From assembly GCA_042701975.1 (NCBI GenBank), contig CP170561.1:1798001-1862000 (forward strand): DNA of 64,000 bases. The letters run 5' to 3'. Below are positions 15,979-23,196 of the stretch, in pieces (the first letter of the stretch is position 1; every line of letters begins with the position of its first letter). The stretch comes from JAFALK01 sp042701975. Lineage in GTDB: Bacteria; Pseudomonadota; Gammaproteobacteria; Burkholderiales; Burkholderiaceae_C. Made by a program: the position numbers and the translations under genes. Under the pieces are notes generated by a model that worked only from the letters and a program-made list of their open reading frames with translations, was not told the DNA's origin and searched no databases.

Positions 15979-16497
15979 CTACAAGCAACCTTCCACATAC
16001 GCCACCGAAGCAGCGCGGCCGGCAATGATGGCCGTGACGCGATGTCCGTCGGTACTGAAGCGCACGGCCTGGCTGCCGTCCGCTGACTTGACCGTGAACT
16101 CCGGCATTCGGTCGTCGTAGAAGTCCCGGCCTTCCACGGCCGCTGGACCATAAGCCGCCCTGATCCGGGCCACCGGATCGCCCACCGAGATGCCCTTGTC
16201 CGTCTTGATGCCGGGCTTGTCCACGTCGATCCGCGTGAGCCGGTCGTCCTCGATCATCATCCCGAAATCCGAGCGCTTCTCTGCAAACACGTAGAAGCAC
16301 GCGCCCGAGTTCCCGTAGGCCGTTCGTTCGATCGGCTGCTGCAGCGGGACGGGCAGCCGGTCCAGGCGCTGGCCAATGCGGATCGCGCCCAAGCCCGACC
16401 CATCGAGGTGTGCCTTGCTCAGGTCAGTCTGGGCCCAGGCCCCGAGCGGGCCGAACAGCGGCAGCAGCGCCGCCGCCAGGATCAATTGCTTCTTCAT
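15979..16497 (-). CDS. exported protein of unknown function (172 aa)
   Basis: Starts at an ATG (16495-16497) with GGAGG a few bases upstream and a good signal peptide (MKKQLILAAALLPLFGPLGA, cleavage after AWA/Q). The mature part has two cysteines (GACFYVF and the terminal VEGCL) that could form a disulphide. It also holds GLGAIRIGQRLDRLP and MMIEDDRLTRIDVD, a pattern I have seen in small periplasmic proteins that repeat a 'I.IG...' strand. No function is assigned. It lies tail-to-tail with cassette copy 1 (7-bp gap), and its promoter would have to lie inside the upstream block of cassette copy 2. Confidence 0.7.
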   Translation of the reverse strand: MKKQLILAAALLPLFGPLGAWAQTDLSKAHLDGSGLGAIRIGQRLDRLPVPLQQPIERTAYGNSGACFYVFAEKRSDFGMMIEDDRLTRIDVDKPGIKTDKGISVGDPVARIRAAYGPAAVEGRDFYDDRMPEFTVKSADGSQAVRFSTDGHRVTAIIAGRAASVAYVEGCL

Positions 16498-16514
16498 CGA
16501 CTTTTCATCCTCCA

Positions 16515-16901
16515 TTTGTCGCTCCTGCCTGCAGTTCATCCAGCGCCGCTGCGGCCTCGTCGCTTGCCGCTCGCAATGCCGATGGGCATTGACGAAACTG
16601 CAATCACTGACAGAGAAAACACATTGACCGAACACCCAAGGAGCCCATCATGAACACCAGCGCACAAGCCCTCGTCTTCGCCGTAGTTTCCGTTGCCACT
16701 GCTGCCGCCATCGGCACCGGCCTGGCCGACTGGACCGAGCGCTCGGCGCCGGAAGTCGTGCAGCTGGAGCGCGTGGTGGTGGTCGGCAAGCATGTCGATC
16801 TGCAAGCACCGACGGAAGTCGTGCAGCTGCCGCGCGTGGTGGTTGAAGGCCATCGTGCCGTGACTTCGGAAGCCGTTCAGGTCGCCAGCGCTGACATCTG
16901 A
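16515..16901 (+). repeat. cassette repeat, copy 2
   Basis: Second direct repeat of the upstream block plus small gene. The first 80-90 coding bases are almost identical in all three copies. Just before TTGACG this copy carries a perfect inverted repeat, CAATGCC, four bases, GGCATTG, at about 16574-16591. That repeat overlaps the putative -35 box and could be an operator. Confidence 0.75.
16650..16901 (+). CDS. small exported protein, cassette copy 2 (83 aa)
   Basis: Same N-terminus as copy 1 (MNTSAQALVFAVVSVATAAA), followed by two TonB-box-like segments QLERVVVVGKHVDLQ and QLPRVVVEGHRAV. It ends ASADI, five residues shorter than copy 1. AAGGAG lies seven bases before the ATG. Its last 25 bases overlap the 3' end of the opposite-strand gene that follows. 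Mostly synonymous differences between copies 2 and 3 suggest recent duplication with purifying selection, so the gene is likely expressed. Confidence 0.7.
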   Translation: MNTSAQALVFAVVSVATAAAIGTGLADWTERSAPEVVQLERVVVVGKHVDLQAPTEVVQLPRVVVEGHRAVTSEAVQVASADI

Positions 16902-17512
16902 TCCATCCCGAGCCGGCGGAAGATCTCTGGCATTTCCGAATCGATGACCGACGCCGAGTCGGTATCCCCGCAGCAGCCGCTGCCGCTGCAATAGACCAGC
17001 ACCCTCAGGTACTCGCCGATCACCGATCGCTTGTAGACCTCCACCACCCGGCTGAAGGCCGCGCCCGCGGCGCCTGAAGTCGGCGTGACGACCACCACCC
17101 GGCCGAGCAAGGGCCCGCTGTCGATGAAGCGCGTCGCCTGCTTCGCATCGCTGGCCGTGAGGCCGAAGAAGACCGTGCGGAAGCTGTCCGATTCCCGGTC
17201 ATAGGCGTAGAGCAGGGTCGAAATCCAGCAGCTGCAGTTGCCGTAGCGCAGCGTGCAGGCCCGGATCAGCAGGAGTGGCGCCCGCTCCTCGGGCTTCGAA
17301 TACACGATCCTGCTTTCCAGCAAGGTGTAGAAGCTGCGCTCGCCGGGAAAGAGCTTGATGTGCTCCTGGCTGTTGTTCTGCCTGACAAAGCTGACCGCAA
17401 CCGTGCTCGCCTCACCGGGCAGTTCCGTGACAACCAGGGCCCAGGGGGAGCGCGTCTCGAAAGCCTGCGTCAGCTCGAGACGGCGGACGACGCCGGGATG
17501 GAAGGGGTGCAT
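16877..17512 (-). CDS. unknown protein (211 aa), possibly missing its leader
   Basis: The frame reads MHPFHPGVVRRLELTQAF from an ATG at 17510-17512. It is rich in hydrophobic strands and cysteines (CTLRYGNCSCW, VYCSGSGCCGDTDS) and ends MDQMSALAT inside cassette copy 2. The cysteine content suggests a periplasmic protein with disulphides, yet no signal peptide precedes it and no ribosome-binding site is visible before the ATG. The frame stays open another 195 bases into cassette copy 3, with plausible-looking residues just upstream (ADHAFIATPQTA). The 5' end may therefore have been replaced when the cassette duplicated. The family is not recognised. Confidence 0.55.
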   Translation of the reverse strand: MHPFHPGVVRRLELTQAFETRSPWALVVTELPGEASTVAVSFVRQNNSQEHIKLFPGERSFYTLLESRIVYSKPEERAPLLLIRACTLRYGNCSCWISTLLYAYDRESDSFRTVFFGLTASDAKQATRFIDSGPLLGRVVVVTPTSGAAGAAFSRVVEVYKRSVIGEYLRVLVYCSGSGCCGDTDSASVIDSEMPEIFRRLGMDQMSALAT

Positions 17513-17620
17513 GGCCGTTTGCGGTGTTGCGATGAACGCATGGTCTGCGAACCCACCCGGAAGAAGCCATGCGTCGCGCGAGCGACTTTGCTCACGGCGC
17601 GGAAGAAATCTTCCGCCATC

Positions 17621-18005
17621 CGTCGCGCCTGCCTGCAGCTCGTCTGGCGCAGCTGAAGTCCTGTCGCCTGCCGCTCGCAATGCCGATGGGCATTGACGAA
17701 ACTTCAATCACAGACAGAGAAAACAGATCCACCGAACGCCCAAGGAGCCCATCATGAACACCAGCGCACAAGCCCTCGTCTTCGCCGTAGTTTCCGTTGC
17801 CACTGCTGCTGCCATCGGCACCGGCCTGGCCGACTGGACCGAGCGCTCGGCGCCGGAAGTCGTGCAGCTGGAGCGCGTGGTGGTCGTCGGCAAGCATGTC
17901 GATCTGCAAGCCCCGACGGAAGTCGTGCAACTGCCGCGCGTGGTCGTTGAAGGCCACCGTGCCGTGACCTCGGAAGCCGTGCAGGTTGCCAGCGCTGGCC
18001 TCTGA
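17621..18005 (+). repeat. cassette repeat, copy 3
   Basis: Third direct repeat. It has the CAATGCC/GGCATTG inverted repeat before TTGACG (about 17678-17695), as in copy 2, and the same AAGGAGCCCATC-ATG start context. Its upstream block begins within, or directly against, the 5' side of the opposite-strand gene at 16877-17512. Start-to-start distances between the small genes are 945 and 1104 bp. Confidence 0.75.
17754..18005 (+). CDS. small exported protein, cassette copy 3 (83 aa)
   Basis: Protein nearly identical to copy 2: the same N-terminal anchor and both RVVV motifs (LERVVVVGKHVDLQ, LPRVVVEGHRAV). It differs only at the very end, VASAGL instead of VASADI. Ribosome-binding site AAGGAG. 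It ends 8 bp before the convergent LysR gene's stop. Presence of three near-identical copies with intact frames argues that dosage or copy-specific expression matters. Confidence 0.7.
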   Translation: MNTSAQALVFAVVSVATAAAIGTGLADWTERSAPEVVQLERVVVVGKHVDLQAPTEVVQLPRVVVEGHRAVTSEAVQVASAGL

Positions 18006-18013
18006 GCCCTCGC

Positions 18014-18955
18014 TCAGGACAGCGAAGAGCTGCTTTTCTTGTCGAGCAAGGTGCTCTCGCACCGCGCCAACACCGCGCCCATCGCCTCGATGAAGGCGCG
18101 GGTCTTCAAGGGCATCAGTTTCCGCTCCGGGAACACCGCCCAGCAATCGATCGGGGGCTGAGACCAGCCCGGCAGCACCGGCGCCAGTTCGCCGCTGGCC
18201 ACCAAAGGGATGGCCATGTGCTGATCGACCGCCGCAATGCCCACACCCGCACGGGCCAGCAAGAGCAACATGTCCGGCGCGTTCGCCAAGGTCCGGTTCT
18301 CGGGCAGCACGCTGATCGGCGCTTCGCCATCGCGGGTGAGCTGCCAGGGCATGGGATCGCCGCCGCGGCTGCGGATCAGCAGGCCGTGCATCGTGCTGAG
18401 GCCTTCGGGCAGTTGCGGCTCACCGTGCCGCTCCAGGAAGGAGGGCGCTGCGTAGAGCGCAGTCGATAGTCGGGTCAGCCGTCGCGCAGCCAACTGGCTG
18501 TCCGCATTGAGCGGGCCGATGCGCAGGGCGAGGTCGAAACCCTCGGCGATCAGGTCCACGCGACGCGGCGAGAGGTCCAGCTCCAGCTGCACTTCGGGAT
18601 GGTCGATCACGAAGCGCGAGATCGCGCCGTTCAGCACCAGCCGCGCCAGGTCCGAAGGCATGGACACCCGCAAGCGCCCGCGTGGCCGCTGCTGGCGGTG
18701 CAGGGCCAGGGCCAGCGCGCCGTCCACCTCGGCCGCCACCGCGCGCGCGTGTTCGAGCACGCCCTGGCCGAAATCGGTCAGGGTGAGCCGCCGCGTCGAG
18801 CGCTGCAGCAGCTTCTCGCCCAGGCGCTGCTCCAGCCCGGAAAGCCGGCGTGAAACGGTCGATTTGGGGAGCCGCAGCTGCTCGGCTGCACGGCTCAGGC
18901 TGCCGGCATCCACCACACGGGCAAAGAGCAAAAGGTCATCGGCTTCCAGGCTCAT
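18014..18955 (-). CDS. LysR-family transcriptional regulator
   Basis: A 313-residue regulator. Residues 1-60 are the winged helix (DDLLLFARVVDAGSLSRAAE, then LRLPKSTVSRRLSGLEQRLG). The co-inducer domain (RLRVSMPSDLARLVLNGAIS) and the C-terminal half (GVGIAAVDQHMAIPLV) have the ordinary LTTR layout. It is divergent from an azoreductase gene. A perfect ATTGTTCC/GGAACAAT inverted repeat covers its own start codon, so autorepression and control of the azoreductase-pirin pair are inferred. LTTRs in this position typically sense quinones or other electrophiles, but the effector is not known here. Confidence 0.9.
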   Translation of the reverse strand: MSLEADDLLLFARVVDAGSLSRAAEQLRLPKSTVSRRLSGLEQRLGEKLLQRSTRRLTLTDFGQGVLEHARAVAAEVDGALALALHRQQRPRGRLRVSMPSDLARLVLNGAISRFVIDHPEVQLELDLSPRRVDLIAEGFDLALRIGPLNADSQLAARRLTRLSTALYAAPSFLERHGEPQLPEGLSTMHGLLIRSRGGDPMPWQLTRDGEAPISVLPENRTLANAPDMLLLLARAGVGIAAVDQHMAIPLVASGELAPVLPGWSQPPIDCWAVFPERKLMPLKTRAFIEAMGAVLARCESTLLDKKSSSSLS

Positions 18956-18975
18956 TGTTCCTCCAATGGAACAAT
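18954..18975. promoter_or_regulatory. probable LysR operator
   Basis: ATTGTTCC at 18954-18961 and GGAACAAT at 18968-18975 form a perfect 8-bp inverted repeat with a 6-bp spacer. It overlaps the ATG of the lysR gene (18953-18955) and lies about 90 bp upstream of the azoreductase start. The position fits repression of the regulator itself and activation or repression of the divergent gene. Confidence 0.65.
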
Positions 18976-19066
18976 CTTATCCAGATTCGCGGCTTCCGGA
19001 GTGGATTGGTGCTGTCTAAAGTTCAGTCATCCGATTCACACCGATCAACCCCCGAAGGAGCCCGCC

Positions 19067-19696
19067 ATGACCAAGATCCTGCAAATCAACTCCAGCGCCC
19101 GCCGCGTCCAAGACGGCCAGGGCTCGTTCTCCACCCGTTTCGCCGCCGAACTGGTCGGCGCCCTGAAGGGCCGCGAAGCCGGCGCCACCGTCACCGTGCG
19201 TGACCTCGGCGCCAACCCGCACCCGGCGCTGGACGAGACCGCCCTGGGCGCGCTGTTCACCCCGGCCGACCAACGTTCGCCCGAACAAGCTGCCCTCGTG
19301 GCTGCCAACGACGCCCTGATCGCCGAGTTGCAAGCCCACGACGTGATCGTGATTGGCGTGCCGATGATCAACTTTGGCGTGCCGGCCCAGCTCAAGAACT
19401 GGATCGACGCCGTGGCCCGCGCTGGCACGACCTTCCGCTACACCGCCACTGGCCCCGAAGGCCTCGTGACTGGCAAGAAGGTGTACATCGTCAGCGCCCG
19501 CGGTGGTTTCCACATCGGCCAGCCGACGGACGAAGGCGTGACCAACTACCTGCGCACCTTCCTGGGCTTCCTGGGCATGAAGGACGTGAACTTCGTCTAC
19601 CTGGAAGGTCTGGGCATGGGTGCCGAGGCCGTCCAGAATGCCGAAGCCGCAGCTCGCGAACGCATTGCCGAACTGACCGGCGAAGTAACGCTCTAA
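19067..19696 (+). CDS. azoR: FMN-dependent NADH:azo/quinone reductase (AzoR-like)
   Basis: A 209-residue flavodoxin-fold enzyme of the AcpD/AzoR family. It is a cytosolic homodimer that reduces quinones and azo compounds by two electrons with NAD(P)H. Family stretches: ILQINSSARR at the N-terminus (FMN phosphate loop), MINFGVPAQLKNWIDAVARA (the conserved 'P..NF..P..LK.WID' block), and VYIVSARGG (isoalloxazine contact). The length equals the family norm. The start ATG at 19067 follows AAGGAG. It is divergent from a LysR regulator, with a pirin gene 36 bp downstream, a common quinone/electrophile-response arrangement. Confidence 0.93.
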   Translation: MTKILQINSSARRVQDGQGSFSTRFAAELVGALKGREAGATVTVRDLGANPHPALDETALGALFTPADQRSPEQAALVAANDALIAELQAHDVIVIGVPMINFGVPAQLKNWIDAVARAGTTFRYTATGPEGLVTGKKVYIVSARGGFHIGQPTDEGVTNYLRTFLGFLGMKDVNFVYLEGLGMGAEAVQNAEAAARERIAELTGEVTL

Positions 19697-19732
19697 TCAC
19701 GCAGACGTCACATCAACGAAGGAGATCGAGTC

Positions 19733-20605
19733 ATGAATGCCGCCACCGCCACCGTCAACCTTGCCAAGCCGCGTGCCGTCGAGCGCCTGGTCGTCGGGCA
19801 ACCGACGAGTGACGGCGCGGGCGTCAAGCTGACCCGTGTGCTCACGCAGCCGCTGCAGCGCCGGCTCGATCCCTTCCTGATGCTCGACGCCTTCGGCTCG
19901 GACCAGGCCGACGACTACATCGCCGGCTTCCCCGACCATCCGCACCGCGGTTTCGAGACCGTGACCTACATGCTCGAAGGCCGCATGCGCCACCGCGACT
20001 CGGCCGGCAACGAAGGTCTGCTGGGCAACGGCGGCGTTCAATGGATGACCGCCGGCCGCGGCGTGATCCACAGCGAGCTGCCGGAGCAGGAAGAAGGTCG
20101 CATGGAAGGCTTCCAGCTTTGGCTGAATCTTCCGGCCAAGGACAAGATGCGCGATCCCTGGTATCGCGACATCCCGTCGGGCGAGATCCCCGAGTTCGAG
20201 CACGACGGCGCGAAGGTGCGCGTGATCGCCGGCGAAAGCCATGGCGTGAAGGGTTCAGTGCAGCGCGAGCACACCGAGCCCGTCTACCTGGACATCCACC
20301 TGGCGCCAGGTGCAAGCTTTGAGCAGGCGCTGCCGGACACGCACAACGTCTTCGTCTACGTCTACCGTGGCTCGCTGAAATTCGACACCGGCTGCACGGT
20401 GCCGCGCGAACGCATGGCCATCTTTGCCAACGTGGCGGGCAGCGACGGCGTGGTGCTGACGGCTGGCGACGAGGCGACGCGCCTGATCCTGGTGGCCGGC
20501 AAACCGCTGAACGAGCCGATCGCGCAGTACGGTCCGTTCGTGATGAACACGCAGGCGGAGCTGATGCAGGCTGTCAGGGATTTCCAAGCGGGCGTTCTCG
20601 CCTGA
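19733..20605 (+). CDS. pirin-family protein (first copy)
   Basis: A 290-residue bicupin. The N-terminal cupin carries the metal ligands in FPDHPHRGFETVTYMLEG and in GRGVIHSELPEQ. The C-terminal cupin lacks obvious ligands, as is usual. Bacterial pirins with these four ligands bind Fe(II) or another metal, and some show quercetin dioxygenase activity in vitro; the natural substrate is unknown. It lies directly downstream of the azoreductase gene on the same strand with a good AAGGAGA site, so it is probably in the same LysR-controlled unit. A second pirin (23197-24072) in the window is also next to a flavin reductase. Confidence 0.92.
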   Translation: MNAATATVNLAKPRAVERLVVGQPTSDGAGVKLTRVLTQPLQRRLDPFLMLDAFGSDQADDYIAGFPDHPHRGFETVTYMLEGRMRHRDSAGNEGLLGNGGVQWMTAGRGVIHSELPEQEEGRMEGFQLWLNLPAKDKMRDPWYRDIPSGEIPEFEHDGAKVRVIAGESHGVKGSVQREHTEPVYLDIHLAPGASFEQALPDTHNVFVYVYRGSLKFDTGCTVPRERMAIFANVAGSDGVVLTAGDEATRLILVAGKPLNEPIAQYGPFVMNTQAELMQAVRDFQAGVLA

Positions 20606-20616
20606 GATCGCTAGAG

Positions 20617-20650
20617 TCACGGCAAGTCCACCCCGGAGGTCTTGCCGTGA
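20617..20650 (+). promoter_or_regulatory. hairpin enclosing RBS and start codon of the M20 peptidase gene
   Basis: TCACGGCAAG at 20617-20626 pairs perfectly with CTTGCCGTGA at 20641-20650, giving a 10-bp stem with a 14-base loop. The loop contains the GGAGG ribosome-binding site (20635-20639), and the GTG start codon (20647-20649) is inside the stem. Such a fold would hide the start from ribosomes. It has no T-run, so it is not a terminator for the upstream pirin gene. Confidence 0.55.
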
Positions 20651-21942
20651 AACTCAAGTTGGGCCTGATGGCCCTTTCTCTTTTTGTGGCGCACGCCGCA
20701 CACGCCCAACTCAGCGAGACCGAGCAGCGCATCGTCGCCGCCGTCAAGCAGCGCAGCCCGCAAGCGCTGCAGCTGCTTGAGAAGTCCGTGCGCATCAACA
20801 GCGGCACGCTCAACACCGAGGGCGTGCGCGCCGTGGGCGAGGTCTTCCGCGCCGAGCTGGACGAGATCGGCTTCGACACCCGCTGGATCGACATGCCGCC
20901 CGAGATGCGCCGTGCCGGTCATCTCGGCGCCTCGCATGCAGGCACGAAAGGCAAGCGCGTGCTGCTGCTCGGCCATCTGGACACGGTGTTCGAGAAGGGC
21001 AGCAGCGTGGCCCTGTGGGAGCCGCGCGGCGCGCGCGTCCGCGGACAGGGCGTGAACGACATGAAGGGCGGCGACGTCATCATGATCGAGGCGCTGCGCG
21101 CGCTGAAGACCGCAGGCGTGCTGAGCGGCGCGCAGATCGAGGTGCTCTTCACCGGCGACGAAGAACGCACCGGCGCGCCGCAAAGCTTGGCTCGCGCGCC
21201 GATGGTTGAGCTGGCCAAGCGGGCGGATTACGCGCTCTCCTTCGAAGGCTGTGTGCGCCACGAGGGGGTGGACACGGCCAGCATCGCGCGCCGTTCCTCG
21301 GGCGGCTGGACGCTCGATGTGACGGGCAAGGCCGGGCACTCGGCCGGCGTCTTCTCGGCCGGATCGGGCTTTGGCGCCATCTACGAGGGCGCGCGCATCC
21401 TCGATGCCTTTCGCTCGCAGCTGATCGAACCCAACCTCACCTTCAACGTCGGCCTGATCGTCGGCGGCACGGACGTCGGCTACGCCGACAGCACGGCCTC
21501 GGGCACGGCCTTCGGCAAGACCAACGTGATCGCGCGCGGCTTCAAGGCCAAGGGCGACATCCGCTACCTGAGCCCCGAGCAGGGCGAGCGCGCGATGCGC
21601 CGCATGCAAGAGATCGTGGCTGCCAGCCTGCCCGGCACGAAAGCCACGCTCCAGTTCAGCGACGACATCTACCCGCCCATGCCACCCACGGCAGCGGGCA
21701 GCGCACTCGTGGAGCTCTACTCGAAGGCCAGCCGGGACGCGGGCCTGGGGCCCATCGTCGCGCTGGAGCCGAGCCAGCGCGGCGCGGGCGATGTGCAGTT
21801 CGTGGCGCCGTACACGGTGGGCATGGACGGTCTTGGCGCGTCGGGCTCGGGCGCGCACACCGATGACGAGGACCTGGATGTTGCATCCATCGAACGCGGA
21901 ACGATCCGCGCGGCCCTGCTGATCTATCGGCTGACGCGCTGA
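20647..21942 (+). CDS. exported M20-family metallopeptidase (carboxypeptidase G2-like)
   Basis: A 431-residue zinc peptidase with an N-terminal signal peptide (MKLKLGLMALSLFVAHAAHA, cleavage before QLSE). Metal ligands and catalytic residues are visible: LLLLGHLDTVFEKG (His, catalytic Asp), GVNDMKGGD (bridging Asp), FTGDEERTG (general-base Glu and ligand Glu) and the C-terminal GAHTDDEDLD (His). A lid/dimerisation domain is inserted between (GWTLDVTGKAGHSAG). The layout matches glutamate carboxypeptidase/CPG2-like enzymes that remove C-terminal glutamate or act on similar amide substrates in the periplasm. It starts with GTG inside a 10-bp stem. It is monocistronic and nearly abuts the convergent NTF2-like gene. 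Confidence 0.9.
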   Translation: MKLKLGLMALSLFVAHAAHAQLSETEQRIVAAVKQRSPQALQLLEKSVRINSGTLNTEGVRAVGEVFRAELDEIGFDTRWIDMPPEMRRAGHLGASHAGTKGKRVLLLGHLDTVFEKGSSVALWEPRGARVRGQGVNDMKGGDVIMIEALRALKTAGVLSGAQIEVLFTGDEERTGAPQSLARAPMVELAKRADYALSFEGCVRHEGVDTASIARRSSGGWTLDVTGKAGHSAGVFSAGSGFGAIYEGARILDAFRSQLIEPNLTFNVGLIVGGTDVGYADSTASGTAFGKTNVIARGFKAKGDIRYLSPEQGERAMRRMQEIVAASLPGTKATLQFSDDIYPPMPPTAAGSALVELYSKASRDAGLGPIVALEPSQRGAGDVQFVAPYTVGMDGLGASGSGAHTDDEDLDVASIERGTIRAALLIYRLTR

Positions 21943-21946
21943 TCCG

Positions 21947-22414
21947 TCAGAGCCCCAGCTCGCTCAGGCCCGGATGCTCGTCCGGGCGGCGGCCCAGCGG
22001 CCAGTGGAAGAGGCGGTCCTTCGCCTGGATCGGCAGGTCGTTGATGCTGGCGAAGCGGCGCTGCATCAGGCCATGCTCGTTGAACTCCCAGTTCTCGTTG
22101 CCGTAGGAGCGGGACCAGTTGCCGGAGTCGTCGCGAGACTCGTAGGCGAAGCGCACGGCGATGCGGTTGCCCTCAAAGGCCCACAGCTCCTTGATCAGGC
22201 GGTAATCCAGCTCGCGCGCCCACTTGCGCACGAGGAAGCCGTGCACGGCCTCGCGCCCCACGGGGAATTCAGCGCGGTTGCGCCAGACCGTGTCTTGCGT
22301 GTAGACCTGCACGACGCGGTCCGGGTCGCGCGAGTTCCAGGCGTCTTCGGCGCCGCGAACCTTCTTCGTCGCGGATTCCAGGGTGAAGGGCGGGACGGGC
22401 GGGCGGGTTTCCAT
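21947..22414 (-). CDS. NTF2-like protein, DUF1348 family
   Basis: A 155-residue protein of the nuclear-transport-factor-2 fold. A cone-shaped alpha+beta barrel is suggested by AEDAWNSRDPDRVVQVYTQD, VWRNRAEFPVGREAV and GNENWEFNEHGLMQRRFASI. The segment RFAYESRDDSGNWSRSYGNE is characteristic of the DUF1348 family, which is widely conserved and has no proven reaction. It is divergent from a TetR regulator. Two copies of an 18-22-bp perfect palindrome occupy the gap, so it is almost certainly the TetR target. Function is unknown beyond possible small-molecule binding or detoxification. Confidence 0.85.
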   Translation of the reverse strand: METRPPVPPFTLESATKKVRGAEDAWNSRDPDRVVQVYTQDTVWRNRAEFPVGREAVHGFLVRKWARELDYRLIKELWAFEGNRIAVRFAYESRDDSGNWSRSYGNENWEFNEHGLMQRRFASINDLPIQAKDRLFHWPLGRRPDEHPGLSELGL

Positions 22415-22439
22415 GGCGTTCTCCTGCAGTGGACTGGTG

Positions 22440-22497
22440 AAGTAGACAGATCTGTCTACTTGAGCTTAGCGTAAGTGAAGTAGACAGATCTGTCTAC
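22440..22497. promoter_or_regulatory. twin palindromic TetR operators
   Basis: GTAGACAGATCTGTCTAC occurs twice, at 22442-22459 (extended to a perfect 22-bp palindrome, 22440-22461) and at 22480-22497, with centres 38 bp apart. Both lie in the 92-bp gap between the divergent NTF2-like and TetR genes; the second ends 10 bp before the regulator's ATG. This is a very strong signature of a TetR dimer site controlling both genes. Confidence 0.85.
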
Positions 22498-22506
22498 AAT
22501 TGCTGC

Positions 22507-23070
22507 ATGCAAACTTCCGAGCTTTCGGCCCGCGAGCGGATCCTGTCAGCCGCGTTGGACCTGTTCTACCGCGACGGCATCCGCGCCACAGGCGTGGACC
22601 GGCTGATCGCCGAATCGGGCGTGGCCAAGCTGACCTTCTATCGCCACTTCCCGAGCAAGGAGGCGCTGGTGCTCGCCTTCCTCGAGCAGCGGCACGAGCG
22701 CTGGATGGCCTGGTTCAGCGAAGCCCTGGAGCGGCTGGGCAGCAAGAAGCCGCGCGATCTTCGTGCATTGGCCGATGTGCTGGCTGAATGGTTCGAGCGC
22801 GAGGAGTTCCGCGGCTGCGCCTTCATCAACACGACGGTGGAAGTGGCGCAATCGCTGCCCGAGGCGCTGCCGCTGTGCCAATCGCACAAGACCGACATGG
22901 CCGCCACCATCGCCCGCTGGCTGGGCACGGGCGGGCGAACGCTGGCCGATGCGGCGGCGCTGGCTTTTGACGGCGGCATCGTGCAGGCGCAGATGGCGGC
23001 CGATGCCGAGGGGCGCTCGGCGGTTCTGCGCAGCCTGCGGCGTGTGTTGGCCGCGCTGCAGGCACGGTGA
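22507..23070 (+). CDS. TetR/AcrR-family regulator
   Basis: A 187-residue repressor. The N-terminal helix-turn-helix is clear (RERILSAALDLFYRDGIRAT, then DRLIAESGVAKLTFYRHFPS). The C-terminal ligand domain contains EEFRGCAFINTTVEVAQSLP, a stretch found in the branch of TetR regulators that respond to small electrophiles or aromatic compounds. ATG at 22507. Two perfect palindromes sit directly upstream, so autorepression and repression of the divergent NTF2-like gene are inferred. The effector is unknown. Confidence 0.92.
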   Translation: MQTSELSARERILSAALDLFYRDGIRATGVDRLIAESGVAKLTFYRHFPSKEALVLAFLEQRHERWMAWFSEALERLGSKKPRDLRALADVLAEWFEREEFRGCAFINTTVEVAQSLPEALPLCQSHKTDMAATIARWLGTGGRTLADAAALAFDGGIVQAQMAADAEGRSAVLRSLRRVLAALQAR

Positions 23071-23196
23071 CCTGCGTGTCCCCTGTCGCGTGATGCACGC
23101 GTCGCCTGCTGCGTGAACGAATACCGCCGGCGAAGGGCCTGCCGGGGGCGAATTGACCTGGATCGCGTGCCATCCCGTTGCTGAACGGGTGGCGCC

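Noticed and set aside
15571..18005. Possibility that the three direct repeats are an insertion sequence or CRISPR-like array
   Set aside because: Units are about 390 bp, contain an intact small gene, lie 0.9-1.1 kb apart with unique genes between, and show no transposase, terminal inverted repeats or target duplications.
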